Assembly (NCBI RefSeq): GCF_009687845.1
Contig: NZ_BLAD01000037.1
Location: 173,987 to 227,395, forward strand
DNA from: Acrocarpospora corrugata
Lineage (GTDB): Bacteria > Actinomycetota > Actinomycetes > Streptosporangiales > Streptosporangiaceae
DNA: 53,409 nt
Direction: 5' to 3'
Below, piece by piece: positions 18,413 to 26,111 of the stretch; within the stretch, counting starts at the first letter, position 1, and each line of letters begins with the position of its first letter. The position numbers and the translations under genes are program-made. The notes beneath the pieces were generated by a model, which had not been told where the DNA came from, made no database searches, and was given only the letters and a program-made list of their open reading frames with translations.

Positions 18413-19033
18413 ATGAAGAACCAGCACAAGTGGCTGCTCGCGGCGGCTGTCGCCATGACCGCGTCGGTGGCTCTGCAGGCGCCGGCGATGGCCGACCCCG
18501 GCGACAGCACCAGCGTCGCGGTGACGGTGGAGATCGAGCCGATCCGGGAGCCGGGCGTGCTCGCCATGTCCATCGCCGCCAACTCGGTCGCCCTGACCGA
18601 GGACGAGGCCACCCTGGAGACCCGCGAGTTCAACGGCACCCTGCCGACGGTGACCGTCACCGACACCCGCACGCTGGAGGAGGTGCCCGGCGGTGCGGCG
18701 TGGGCCGTTCTCGGCAACGCGACCGACTTCGCCGGCGACAGCGGCCAGGCGCCCATCAGCGCCGGCCACCTCGGCTGGAAGCCGAACCTGATCGACGGTG
18801 GCGAGACCGGCCTGGTCGCCGAAGGCGAGGAGGTCGTGACCGTCCTCGACGCGCCGACCCAGCCCGGCAACAACGTCGGCCTCGTCGACCAGGAGCTCCT
18901 GGTCTCGACCTTCGACTCCAGCGCCGTCACCGGTGGCGCGTACACCGTCAACGCCAACCTGTTCCTGCGCACGCCGCTGGACGTCGCCGCGGGTTCCTAC
19001 GCTTCGACGCTGACCCTGTCCCTGTTCGAATAA
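18413..19033 (+). CDS. small secreted WxL-like surface protein, partner of DUF916
   Basis: The start is the ATG giving MKNQHKWLL, with GGAG 6 bases upstream; an ATG 12 bases earlier sits on the ribosome site. Signal peptide about 1-31 (AMADPG). The mature part (about 175 residues) is beta-rich and acidic, without cysteines, with VAVTVEIEP near the start, a central TVTVTDTR, GHLGWKPNLI and a C-terminal ...YASTLTLSLFE. It has the layout of Firmicutes WxL proteins: an all-beta domain of similar size, next to a DUF916 gene, ending in an aromatic/aliphatic strand. A strict Trp-x-Leu pair is not visible, so the label rests on context and shape. It may be the wall-binding or scaffold subunit for the large hydrolases. 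Confidence 0.6.
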   Translation: MKNQHKWLLAAAVAMTASVALQAPAMADPGDSTSVAVTVEIEPIREPGVLAMSIAANSVALTEDEATLETREFNGTLPTVTVTDTRTLEEVPGGAAWAVLGNATDFAGDSGQAPISAGHLGWKPNLIDGGETGLVAEGEEVVTVLDAPTQPGNNVGLVDQELLVSTFDSSAVTGGAYTVNANLFLRTPLDVAAGSYASTLTLSLFE

Positions 19034-19041
19034 ACCCCCAC

Positions 19042-19071
19042 GGTGGGGGCCGCGGCTTCGCGGCCCCCACC
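19042..19071 (+). terminator. intercistronic GC hairpin before the DUF916 gene
   Basis: GGTGGGGGCCGCG and CGCGGCCCCCACC form a perfect 13-bp stem with a GCTT loop, 8 bases after the previous stop. As with the hairpin after the first hydrolase, the next gene continues in the same direction only about 40 bases on. Likely an mRNA end or attenuator setting stoichiometry rather than a full stop. Confidence 0.6.
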
Positions 19072-19111
19072 ACCCCCCTATGCCGGACCCGCTATGCCGG
19101 AGGATTTCGCC

Positions 19112-20146
19112 ATGATCCGAACATTGCCGCGGCTACTCGCCGTGCTGGCGGCGGTGCTTCTCGCCGTCCCGATCGCCCCCGCCATGGCGGAACCGGCAAA
19201 GCCCACACTCACCTGGTCGGTCCAGCCGGCCAGCCAGCAGGGCCCCGACGGCCGCCGGTGGATCGAGCTCACGCTCGACCCGGGCCAGAGCGTGACCGAG
19301 CACCTGGCCGTGCGCAACTTCAGCGACGGCGCCGCCGTCTTCGCCCTGAAGGCGGCCGACGGTTACCTCACCGACAAGGGCCGCTTCAACATGCTCCAAT
19401 CGGACCAGACGTCAGTGGACGGCGGCACCTGGGTCAAGGTTCAGAACGAGATCACCGTCGGGGCCAAGGAGACGAAGGTGGTGCCGTTCACCATCACCGT
19501 GCCCAAGGACGCCGCGCCGGGAGACCATCCGGCCGGCATCGCGGCTACCGTCACCAGCGCCCGCGGTACGGTCGCCGTCGAGAGCCGGGTGGGGTTCCGG
19601 GTCATGATGCGGGCCACCGGCACGATCAAGGCGGCGGTGGCCGTCAACGACCTCACCGCGTCGTACGAGCAGTCATGGAACCCCTTCTCCTCCGGCACGA
19701 TCCGGGTCAAGTACACCGCGAGGAACGACGGCAACATCGCGGTGACCGGCTCCGGCGGGGTGACGGTCAGCGGCCTGGCCGGCCTCGCGGGACGCGACGC
19801 CAAGACCAGCGTCGGGCAGATCTTCCCCGGCGACAGCCGCGTGGTCGAGACCCGCATCGCGGGCGTCTGGGCCCTGGGACCGCTCAGCACGAGCGTCACC
19901 GTGTCCCCCGCCGTCGAGGGCGGCGTCCCGGCCGGCACCGCGCTCGAACGCGCCGCGGCCGACGTGACGGTCTGGACTTTGCCCTGGCCGCAGTTGGCCC
20001 TCGCCGTGCTCCTCGGAGCCCTCCTCTTCTCCTTCCGGACCATCACCCGGCGACGCCGCCGGCGACTCGCGGACCTGCTCGCCCACGCCCGCGACGAAGG
20101 ACGGGCAGAGGCGACCATCGGCAGTCCCCGGACTTCCGGCGAATAG
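19112..20146 (+). CDS. DUF916 (WxL-interacting-protein-like) membrane-anchored protein
   Basis: ATG (MIRTLPRLL) with GGAGG 8 bases upstream; 344 residues. Signal peptide 1-26 (AMAEP). The DUF916 domain (about 30-160) has WSVQPASQQGPDGRRWIELT, LDPGQSVTEHLAVRNFSD and VPFTITVPKDAAPGDHPAGI, hallmark strands of the peptidoglycan-binding half of WxL-interacting proteins. A second Ig-like half (about 165-285) contains VKYTARNDGNIAVTGSGG. One C-terminal membrane helix (about 294-315, LPWPQLALAVLLGALLFSF) is followed by a basic RRRRRR tail inside the cell. In Firmicutes such proteins hold WxL proteins at the cell surface. Here it would anchor the small secreted protein, and perhaps the two hydrolases, on the wall side of the membrane. 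Confidence 0.85.
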   Translation: MIRTLPRLLAVLAAVLLAVPIAPAMAEPAKPTLTWSVQPASQQGPDGRRWIELTLDPGQSVTEHLAVRNFSDGAAVFALKAADGYLTDKGRFNMLQSDQTSVDGGTWVKVQNEITVGAKETKVVPFTITVPKDAAPGDHPAGIAATVTSARGTVAVESRVGFRVMMRATGTIKAAVAVNDLTASYEQSWNPFSSGTIRVKYTARNDGNIAVTGSGGVTVSGLAGLAGRDAKTSVGQIFPGDSRVVETRIAGVWALGPLSTSVTVSPAVEGGVPAGTALERAAADVTVWTLPWPQLALAVLLGALLFSFRTITRRRRRRLADLLAHARDEGRAEATIGSPRTSGE

Positions 20147-20151
20147 GACGG

Positions 20152-21117
20152 TCAGGCCGGCCGGTGTCCGGCGGCGGTGAGCATGTCGAGGGAGACCTGC
20201 CACAGCCGGGCGGCGTTGCCGGGGTCGAGCGCGTACGGCGCGACGCCCGTGGGGCTGGTCGAGGGAGTGGCGGACTCCAGGAGGGTCGCCTCGGCGCAGT
20301 TCTCGAAGTAGCGTCCGCCGATGCCGTCGAGCGCGGGGGACGTCGCGACGAGGACGCTGGTGGCGGCGCCCTGTTCGACGGTTTTGAGTATTGTGCCGTG
20401 GCTCGCGGCCAGGAGGGTGGCGAGCACCTCGGGGTCCATGTGGCGGGCGAGGTTGGTCTCGGTGATGACGCCCGGGTGGACGGCGTTCGCCGTGATGCCC
20501 TCGGCTGACCAGCGGCGGTTCGCTTCGACGGCGAAGAGGATGTTGGCGGTCTTGGACTGGCCGTAGGCGAGCATCGGGTCGTACGGACGGCCGGTGAAGT
20601 CGATGTCGTCGAAGACCACGGGGGAGCGCAGGTGGCCGCGGGAGCTGAGGGAGACGATCCGGGCGTTTCCGGCGGCGGCCAGGGCGTCGTGCAGGCCCAG
20701 GGCGAGGGCGAAGTGGCCCAGGTGGTTGGTGGCGAACTGCAGCTCGTGGCCTTCGGCGGTGAGGATGCGCTCAGGCAGGTTCATCACGCCGGCGTTGTTC
20801 ACCAGGATGTCCAGAGGGCCCTGCCAGTTCGCGGCGAAGGCGGCGACGGAGTCCAGGTCGGCGAGTTCGAGTGGCGCGACGAGCACGTTCTTGCCGCCGG
20901 TGCTCGCGTTGATCTCCCCGGCGACCTGATGACCGGCGTCAAGGTTGCGTACGGCCAGGGTGACTTCCGCGTGCGCGCCGGCCAGCGCCCGCGCGGTCTC
21001 GATCCCGATACCGGAAGAACCGCCGGTGACGACGGCGCGCTTGCCGGTGAGGTCGAGGCCGGCGATCACTTCCGCGGCGTTGGAGCGCGCGCCGAACGAG
21101 GTGGGGCTGTTGCTCAT
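20152..21117 (-). CDS. short-chain dehydrogenase/reductase (WWOX/retinol-dehydrogenase-like)
   Basis: A 321-residue classical SDR. The NAD(P)-binding motif is TGGSSGIGIETARAL (about 33-47), followed by LAVRNLDAG, which favours NADPH through the Arg after the second strand. NNAGVMNLP is the structural NNAG motif; the catalytic Ser is in IVSLSSRGH and the Tyr-x-x-x-Lys in AYGQSKTAN. The long insert with FDDIDFTGRPYDP and the ending ...LWQVSLDMLT fit the WWOX-like group common in actinomycetes. Substrate unknown. Divergent from a TetR gene across a 40-bp dyad, so probably TetR-repressed and induced by a small molecule. Confidence 0.9.
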   Translation of the reverse strand: MSNSPTSFGARSNAAEVIAGLDLTGKRAVVTGGSSGIGIETARALAGAHAEVTLAVRNLDAGHQVAGEINASTGGKNVLVAPLELADLDSVAAFAANWQGPLDILVNNAGVMNLPERILTAEGHELQFATNHLGHFALALGLHDALAAAGNARIVSLSSRGHLRSPVVFDDIDFTGRPYDPMLAYGQSKTANILFAVEANRRWSAEGITANAVHPGVITETNLARHMDPEVLATLLAASHGTILKTVEQGAATSVLVATSPALDGIGGRYFENCAEATLLESATPSTSPTGVAPYALDPGNAARLWQVSLDMLTAAGHRPA

Positions 21118-21151
21118 GATGACGCTGCTTTCTGCAGATACACTCGTAAGT

Positions 21152-21191
21152 GGAGCCGGGTCCGGAAACGACTATAAGCGGACCCTGCTCC
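21152..21191. promoter_or_regulatory. long inverted repeat between SDR and TetR genes, likely TetR operator
   Basis: GGAGCCGGGTCCG and CGGACCCTGCTCC are inverted arms with 12 of 13 positions matching and a 14-base spacer. The spacer holds CTATAAG, a possible -10. It lies between the two divergent starts, where a TetR dimer pair would shut off both genes. Confidence 0.6.
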
Positions 21192-21215
21192 GGTTTGCAA
21201 ACGAGGGAGTATGGC

Positions 21216-21803
21216 ATGGCAGCGGAGCGAGCTCGCCCGTTACGGGCGGACGCGCAGGCCAACCAGGACCGCATCCTGGAGGCGGCCGCGCGGGCGTTCA
21301 CCCGCGACGGCGCCGACGCGTCGCTGAAGGGGATCGCGCAGGAGGCCGGGGTCGGGATCGGCACGCTCTACCGGCGTTTCCCGACCAGGGAGGACCTGAT
21401 CGAGGCCCTCTACCGCAACCAGACCGCCGCGCTCTGCGACGCCGCGACCTCGCTGCTGGACGCGAATCCACCGGCGCTGGCACTCCGTACCTGGATGGAC
21501 CGCTTCGTCGACTACGTCGCGACCAAACACGGCATGGCCGAAGCGCTGCAAGCCGTCCTGGCCACCCACAACGACCTGCGCATGCGCACCCGAGGCATGC
21601 TCGGCGACGCCGTCGCGCGCCTCGTCCGGGCCGGCGTCGCCGCCGGCACCATCCGCGCGGACATCGACACCGCCGACGTCCTCATGGCACTCAGCGGCGT
21701 CACTCTCGTCGCCGGCGAACCCGCCCAGCGTGACCAGGCCGCCCGCCTGCTGGACCTGCTCATGGCCGGCCTGGAACCCCGGGGACCTCAGCCGGGCGAG
21801 TAG
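21216..21803 (+). CDS. TetR/AcrR-family transcriptional regulator
   Basis: Start chosen at the ATG giving MAAERARPLRADAQANQDRI, with GAGGGAG upstream; 195 residues. The helix-turn-helix (about 18-62) shows ILEAAARAFTRDGADASLKG and AGVGIGTLYRRFPTREDLIE, the standard TetR signature. The rest is the variable helical ligand domain, with the C-terminal AefR-like feature of bulky hydrophobics. It is divergent from an SDR gene and probably represses it and itself. The 3' end overlaps the convergent HxlR-type gene by 16 bases. Confidence 0.92.
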   Translation: MAAERARPLRADAQANQDRILEAAARAFTRDGADASLKGIAQEAGVGIGTLYRRFPTREDLIEALYRNQTAALCDAATSLLDANPPALALRTWMDRFVDYVATKHGMAEALQAVLATHNDLRMRTRGMLGDAVARLVRAGVAAGTIRADIDTADVLMALSGVTLVAGEPAQRDQAARLLDLLMAGLEPRGPQPGE

Positions 21804-22279
21804 CGCGCCCGCATGGCGGCGCTCGCGGCCGGGCCGTGGGTGAAGACGTAGGCCCCGCTGTCCTCCAGGCGACGGCCGGTCCTGGCGTCGACCACGACCG
21901 GTTCGACCTCCTCGCCGGTGACCGCGTCGACCAGGATCATGCTGCGCTGCTCCGGAGCGAGCCGCGCATTGCCCCAGGCCGCCATCGCGACCACGACCGG
22001 CCGCAGCGACCGGCCCAGCTCGGTCAGCACATACTCATGCCGGACCGGATTCGCCTGGTACGGCCGCCGCTCCAGAATCCCGTCCGCGACCAGATCCCTG
22101 AGCCGGCTGGTGAGCATGCTCGACGAGATCCCCAGATTCTCCTGGAACTGGTCGAACCGGGTGTACCCGTCGAAGGCGTCATGCAGCAGCAGCAGAGTCC
22201 ACCACTCCCCGACGTGCTCGATCGTCGTGGACAACGGGCATTCCCGATCCTCCTGCCTGGTACGGCCGGCCACGGTCAC
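21788..22279 (-). CDS. HxlR-family transcriptional regulator
   Basis: GTG start; 163 residues. The HxlR winged helix occupies about 12-105: RECPLSTTIEHVGEWWTLLL, then RFDQFQENLGISSSMLTSRL, RDLVADGILERRPY and HEYVLTELGRSL. The N-terminal Cys that begins HxlR domains and serves as a redox or aldehyde sensor in some members (HypR, YodB) is present (Cys about 14). The C-terminal tail (VDAVTGEEVEPVVVDARTG) is the usual actinobacterial extension. Divergent from an SDR gene with a long inverted repeat between, so probably its repressor or activator; a reactive aldehyde or quinone signal is plausible but not shown. Confidence 0.92.
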   Translation of the reverse strand: MTVAGRTRQEDRECPLSTTIEHVGEWWTLLLLHDAFDGYTRFDQFQENLGISSSMLTSRLRDLVADGILERRPYQANPVRHEYVLTELGRSLRPVVVAMAAWGNARLAPEQRSMILVDAVTGEEVEPVVVDARTGRRLEDSGAYVFTHGPAASAAMRARYSPG

Positions 22280-22289
22280 TCCCCTCAGA

Positions 22290-22336
22290 AGTCACTGCTA
22301 ATATCGCAGTCAGTTACTTTCATTTTAGCAGTAACT
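22290..22336. promoter_or_regulatory. long inverted repeat between HxlR and SDR genes, likely HxlR operator
   Basis: AGTCACTGCTAA and TTAGCAGTAACT are inverted arms matching at 11 of 12 positions, separated by 23 bases that contain a further GCAGTCAGTTACT. The block is markedly AT-richer than its surroundings and fills the gap between the two divergent starts. Confidence 0.6.
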
Positions 22337-22376
22337 CCAACCGGAAGGACATCCGGCCACCACACGGGGGAAGCGC

Positions 22377-23219
22377 ATGAAGACCTGGTTCATCACTGGA
22401 GGCACACCCGGCGGCTTCGGTATGGCCTTCGCCGAGGCCGCGCTGGAGGTCGGCGACCGCGTCGCACTGACCGCCCGCAGGCCCGGCGAACTGCGCGAAT
22501 GGGCCGCTCAGTACGGCGATCGGGTCCTGCTCCCGCGCCTCGACGTCACCGACGCCCAGCAGGTCCGCGACGCCGTCGCGGCGGCAGAAGCCCACTTCGG
22601 CGGCATCGACATCCTGGTCAACAACGCCGGCCGCGGCTGGTACGGGTCGGTCGAGGGCATGGCCGACGCCGCCGTCAGAGAGCTGTTCGAACTGAACTTC
22701 TTCGCCGTGCTGGCGGTCACCCGCGCGGTCCTGCCCGGCATGCGCGCCCGCCGCAGCGGCTGGGTCGTCAACATGTCCTCGGTGGCCGGCCTGCGAGGAG
22801 TGACCGGGTTCGGCTACTACACCGCCGCCAAGCACGCCATCGAAGGCATGACCGAGGTCCTGCGCCAGGAGGTCGCCCCGCTGGGAATCAAGGTCCTGGC
22901 CGTGGAACCTGGCGCCTTCCGGACTCGCGCGTACGCCGGTTTCGCCGGCGAGCCGATCGAGGAGAGCATCGAGGACTACCATCCGATGCTGGAGAACGTC
23001 AGAAACGCCATGATCGAACAGGACGGCCGCCAGCAGGGAGACCCGCACCAGGGCGCGCGTGCCGTCATCGCGGCGATCAACCAGAGCGACCCGCCCCACC
23101 GCCTCGTCCTGGGCGGCGGCGGATACGACGCGGTGACCGCCCAACTCCAGGCGACGCTCACCGAGATCCGCGCCCACGAGAAGGTCTCCCGCTCCGTGGA
23201 CTTCCCAGCGGGTCGATGA
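22377..23219 (+). CDS. short-chain dehydrogenase/reductase
   Basis: A 280-residue classical SDR. The cofactor motif is ITGGTPGGFGMAFAEAAL, a variant of TGxxxGxG with an extra Pro-Gly, followed by ALTARRP (Arg pair suggests NADPH). LDVTD binds the adenine; NNAGRGWYGSVEG is the NNAG motif; the catalytic Ser is in VNMSSVAGL and YYTAAKHA is Tyr-x-x-x-Lys. The C-terminal part (VEPGAFRTRAYAG ... HRLVLGGGGYD) matches the oxidoreductase group often controlled by HxlR or TetR proteins. Substrate unknown. It ends 4 bases before the remains of a convergent LAL-type regulator. Confidence 0.9.
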   Translation: MKTWFITGGTPGGFGMAFAEAALEVGDRVALTARRPGELREWAAQYGDRVLLPRLDVTDAQQVRDAVAAAEAHFGGIDILVNNAGRGWYGSVEGMADAAVRELFELNFFAVLAVTRAVLPGMRARRSGWVVNMSSVAGLRGVTGFGYYTAAKHAIEGMTEVLRQEVAPLGIKVLAVEPGAFRTRAYAGFAGEPIEESIEDYHPMLENVRNAMIEQDGRQQGDPHQGARAVIAAINQSDPPHRLVLGGGGYDAVTAQLQATLTEIRAHEKVSRSVDFPAGR

Positions 23220-23223
23220 CCGG

Positions 23224-25410
23224 TCAAGCGATAGCGTTCGCGGCCAGCTCCGCGGCCTCGGCCGCCGCCTCCGTCGCGGTCCGGCGATCACCGGCGGCGC
23301 ACCGGTCCTCGGCCATCCGGAACAGGCAGTAGGCCAGCGGGTACGGCTCCGCCGCGACGCGCCACGCGGCCACCGCGTCCGGCCACTCGTGCGTGGCCCC
23401 ATCGAGGCGGTCCGCTCCGCCGCCGTGGTCAACGCGTACCCGGTGGCGGCGGGGGTGAGCCTGGGCAGCGCGCCCGCGATCTCCGCCAGCGAGGCGAGGG
23501 CCGCGGGGGAGTGGCCGGCCGCGCGCCGGTCGCGGGCCAGCAGGGCGCGGTCGACCGCGATCCTGGTGCCCAGCCAGACCAGCGGCCAGGAGTAGCGGCC
23601 CAGCCAGAGGGTGCAGTCCAGGGTGAGCGCGTCCTGGATGATCGCGAGGCCGCCGTCCAGGTCGCCGGCGAGCCTGCGGGCCTCGGCCAGGCTGAAGGCC
23701 AGCGGCTGCAGGAACTGGGGGTCACCGGAGTCGATCACCAGGCTCTTGGCCCGCCCGGCCAGCCGGGCAGCCTCCTCCCGCCGCCCGGTCAGTACGGAGA
23801 TCTGGGCGAGCTGCTCCAGCAGGGTCGCCGCGAACACCCCTTCCGGCTCTCCCCGCAACGACTGCCCGGCCGTCTGCTCCGCCTCCCGCCAGCGACCGAG
23901 CCGGTACATGGCCTCGACGAGATTCCCGGCCAGGTAGGCCCCCCAGGTGCGGCTGGTGCCGGTCCGCCGGGCCAGCTCCAGCCCCAGGGCCGCCGTGTCG
24001 ACCGCCTCCTGGTGCCGGCCGAGCATCTCCAGCAGGTCGCTGGAGTTGTTCCTGGCCCGCATCACCGTCTCCACGGCCCCGATCCGCTCGGCCAGGGCCA
24101 GCCCTTCTGCCAGGGTCCGCATGCCTGTCTCGGTGTTGCCGACCGCCGCCTGCACGCTGCCCAGGGTGACCAATGCGTCGGCGTGCTCGGCGTGCGCCCG
24201 GACCGCTGCGGACACGGCGACCGCGCGTTCGGCGGTGGCCTGCACGTCCTCGTCGAAGTCGCCGCGCAGCTGGTTGCGGGTGAGCGAGGTCAGCAGCACC
24301 GCGTGGGCGTACTCCAGCGGCTCGGGCGGCATCAGATCCAGCGCTGACCGCAGCGCCTCGACGCTCTCCTCCAGCTGCCCGAGGTCGCGCAGCGTCTCGG
24401 CCCAGCGGGCCATCAGGAGCGCCCGCCTGGCGACGGGACCGGACCCGTCGGATTCCGCCAGCGCCAGCTCGAACAGCGCGCGCGAGCGATCCACAGAGCC
24501 GGTCCGCCAGGCCGCGTCCCCGGCGGCGGTGAGCACTCCGACCAGGTCGGTGCCGGTCAGGGCGGCGGCGTCCGGCACCCGGGGCCAGATCTCCAGCGCC
24601 CGTTCCAGATGCCATGACTCTTCGGCGGGGGCGTACGCGGAGGAGGCTCGCGCGGCGGCGAGCAGCGCGGGAAGGGCGGCGGGCAGGTCGAGCGCGGCGA
24701 ACCAGTGGTGGGCCAGCTGCGCCCACACGCTTGAGGCGTCGGTCAGTTCGGGGCCGGCCGACAGCGCCCGCGCGTACGCCACATGCCACTGCGCCCGTTC
24801 GCCGGGGAGCATGTCGTGGTAGACGGCGTCCCTGGCCAGGGCGTGGCGGAAGGCGTACCCCTGCCCGCCTTCGTCCACCAGCAGCAGATGGTTCTCGACG
24901 AGCTCGCGCAGCGCCTCGAACAGCGCGGCCGACTCCAGGTTCGCGACCGCGCCGAGCAGCCGTTCCGGCACCTGCCGCCCAGGTCCACGGTCTCGCCTCG
25001 GGCGCGCGCCCGAGGATGGCGGCCAGCTGGACGGCGACCTCGTCCCGCTCGAATCTGGACAGTTCCAGGCGGCGCACCTCGCGCATCCGCTCCCACCCGC
25101 TGAGCAGCGGCCGGAGCGGGTGCCTGCGGTGGATCTCGTCGGAGCGGTAGGTCCCCACCAGCAGCACGGGCACGTCCCGCAACGTCCTGACCAGGTAGGC
25201 GAGCAGCCCGAGGGTGGACTGGTCGGCCCAGTGCAGATCCTCCAGGATGAACATCAGCGGCCGGTCGCCGCTGAGGCGTTCGATCATCCCCAGCACCAGT
25301 TCTGGCAGTTGCGCGGCGTGGCCGGACGGTTCTGCCACGGGTTCCAGGATGGGCAGCACCAGTTCCTCCCGCCGTCCGACGAAGACCGGGCTCGCGACCA
25401 CCGCGCGCAT
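23224..25410 (-). pseudogene. decayed LAL-type regulator (ATPase plus TPR), several deletions and a frameshift
   Basis: It begins MRAVVASPVFVGRREELV, a normal LAL start, then jumps directly to LPELVLGMIERLSGDRPLMF and Walker B ILEDLHWAD. The Walker A region that should lie between is gone. After AAILGRAPE (about 25010) the frame and roughly 40 or more expected residues are lost, resuming at VPERLLGAVANLESAALFEA in another frame. A long TPR-like region is intact to AERTAS. At CCCC (23397-23400) one base is missing; restoring it gives ATHEWPDAVAAWRVAAEPY and an end at ...ELAANAIA-stop, where the LuxR-type DNA-binding domain should follow but does not. Without ATP site and HTH it cannot act as a normal activator. 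Confidence 0.75.
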
Positions 25411-25558
25411 GCTCGTCACACTCGCACTCCGCGTGGGTTCCGTACAGATCTGAGGTACGGCGGACGGCGCAAATAGGTCTACTGCCCGAAGTGGCGTGCC
25501 CGCCTTAGTGAATAACGTCCATTTCATCAACCAAACCACTCCAAAAGGAGTAAGTGAA

Positions 25559-26074
25559 ATGTTCAGAAACTCCGTCAAAAAGGCGGCCGTCGTCGGCGCC
25601 CTGTCCGCCGCGGGCCTGCTCGCCACCCTGCCGAGCCCCGCCCAGGCGGCCAGCGGATTCACCGTCCGGGTCGAGCCCGAGTCCAACCCGTTCCTGTTCC
25701 TCGACGTCAACGGCGGCGCGACCGGCGACGGCGCCCAGATCATCCAGTGGAGCCTGTCCGGGGACAACCAGATCTGGACGTTCCAGCCGAGCGGCTCGCA
25801 CTACCAGATCGTCAACCGGCGCAGCGGCAAGTGCATCACCAGCGACGGCCTGCCCGGCACCCCGCTCTACCAGTGGCGCTGCAAGGGCACCGCGCTGCAG
25901 CAGTGGGACACCTCGCTGACCCCGAGCACCGGCCTGGCGTACTCGATCAGGAACGTCGGCAGCGGCCTCTTCATGGAGGTCTCGGGCGACAGCGGCGCGC
26001 AGGGCACGGCCATCGACACCTGGTACTGGAACGGTGGCTTGAACCAGTACTTCCTCGGCACGACCGCCTACTGA
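25559..26074 (+). CDS. secreted ricin-type beta-trefoil lectin protein
   Basis: ATG (MFRNSVKKA) 8 bases after AAAAGGAG; 171 residues. Signal peptide 1-31 (ends AQAAS). The whole mature chain is one ricin-B/CBM13-like trefoil: QIIQWSLSGDNQIWTF, IVNRRSGKCITSDG, LYQWRCKGTALQQWDT and the final WYWNGGLNQYF carry the repeated Gln-x-Trp motifs and one Cys pair. No enzyme domain is attached, so it is a free carbohydrate-binding protein, an unknown lectin, or the targeting part of a split enzyme. Confidence 0.85.
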   Translation: MFRNSVKKAAVVGALSAAGLLATLPSPAQAASGFTVRVEPESNPFLFLDVNGGATGDGAQIIQWSLSGDNQIWTFQPSGSHYQIVNRRSGKCITSDGLPGTPLYQWRCKGTALQQWDTSLTPSTGLAYSIRNVGSGLFMEVSGDSGAQGTAIDTWYWNGGLNQYFLGTTAY

Positions 26075-26111
26075 CGCACGGGCTCCGCACCCCCTCCCGC
26101 GGAGCCACCGC

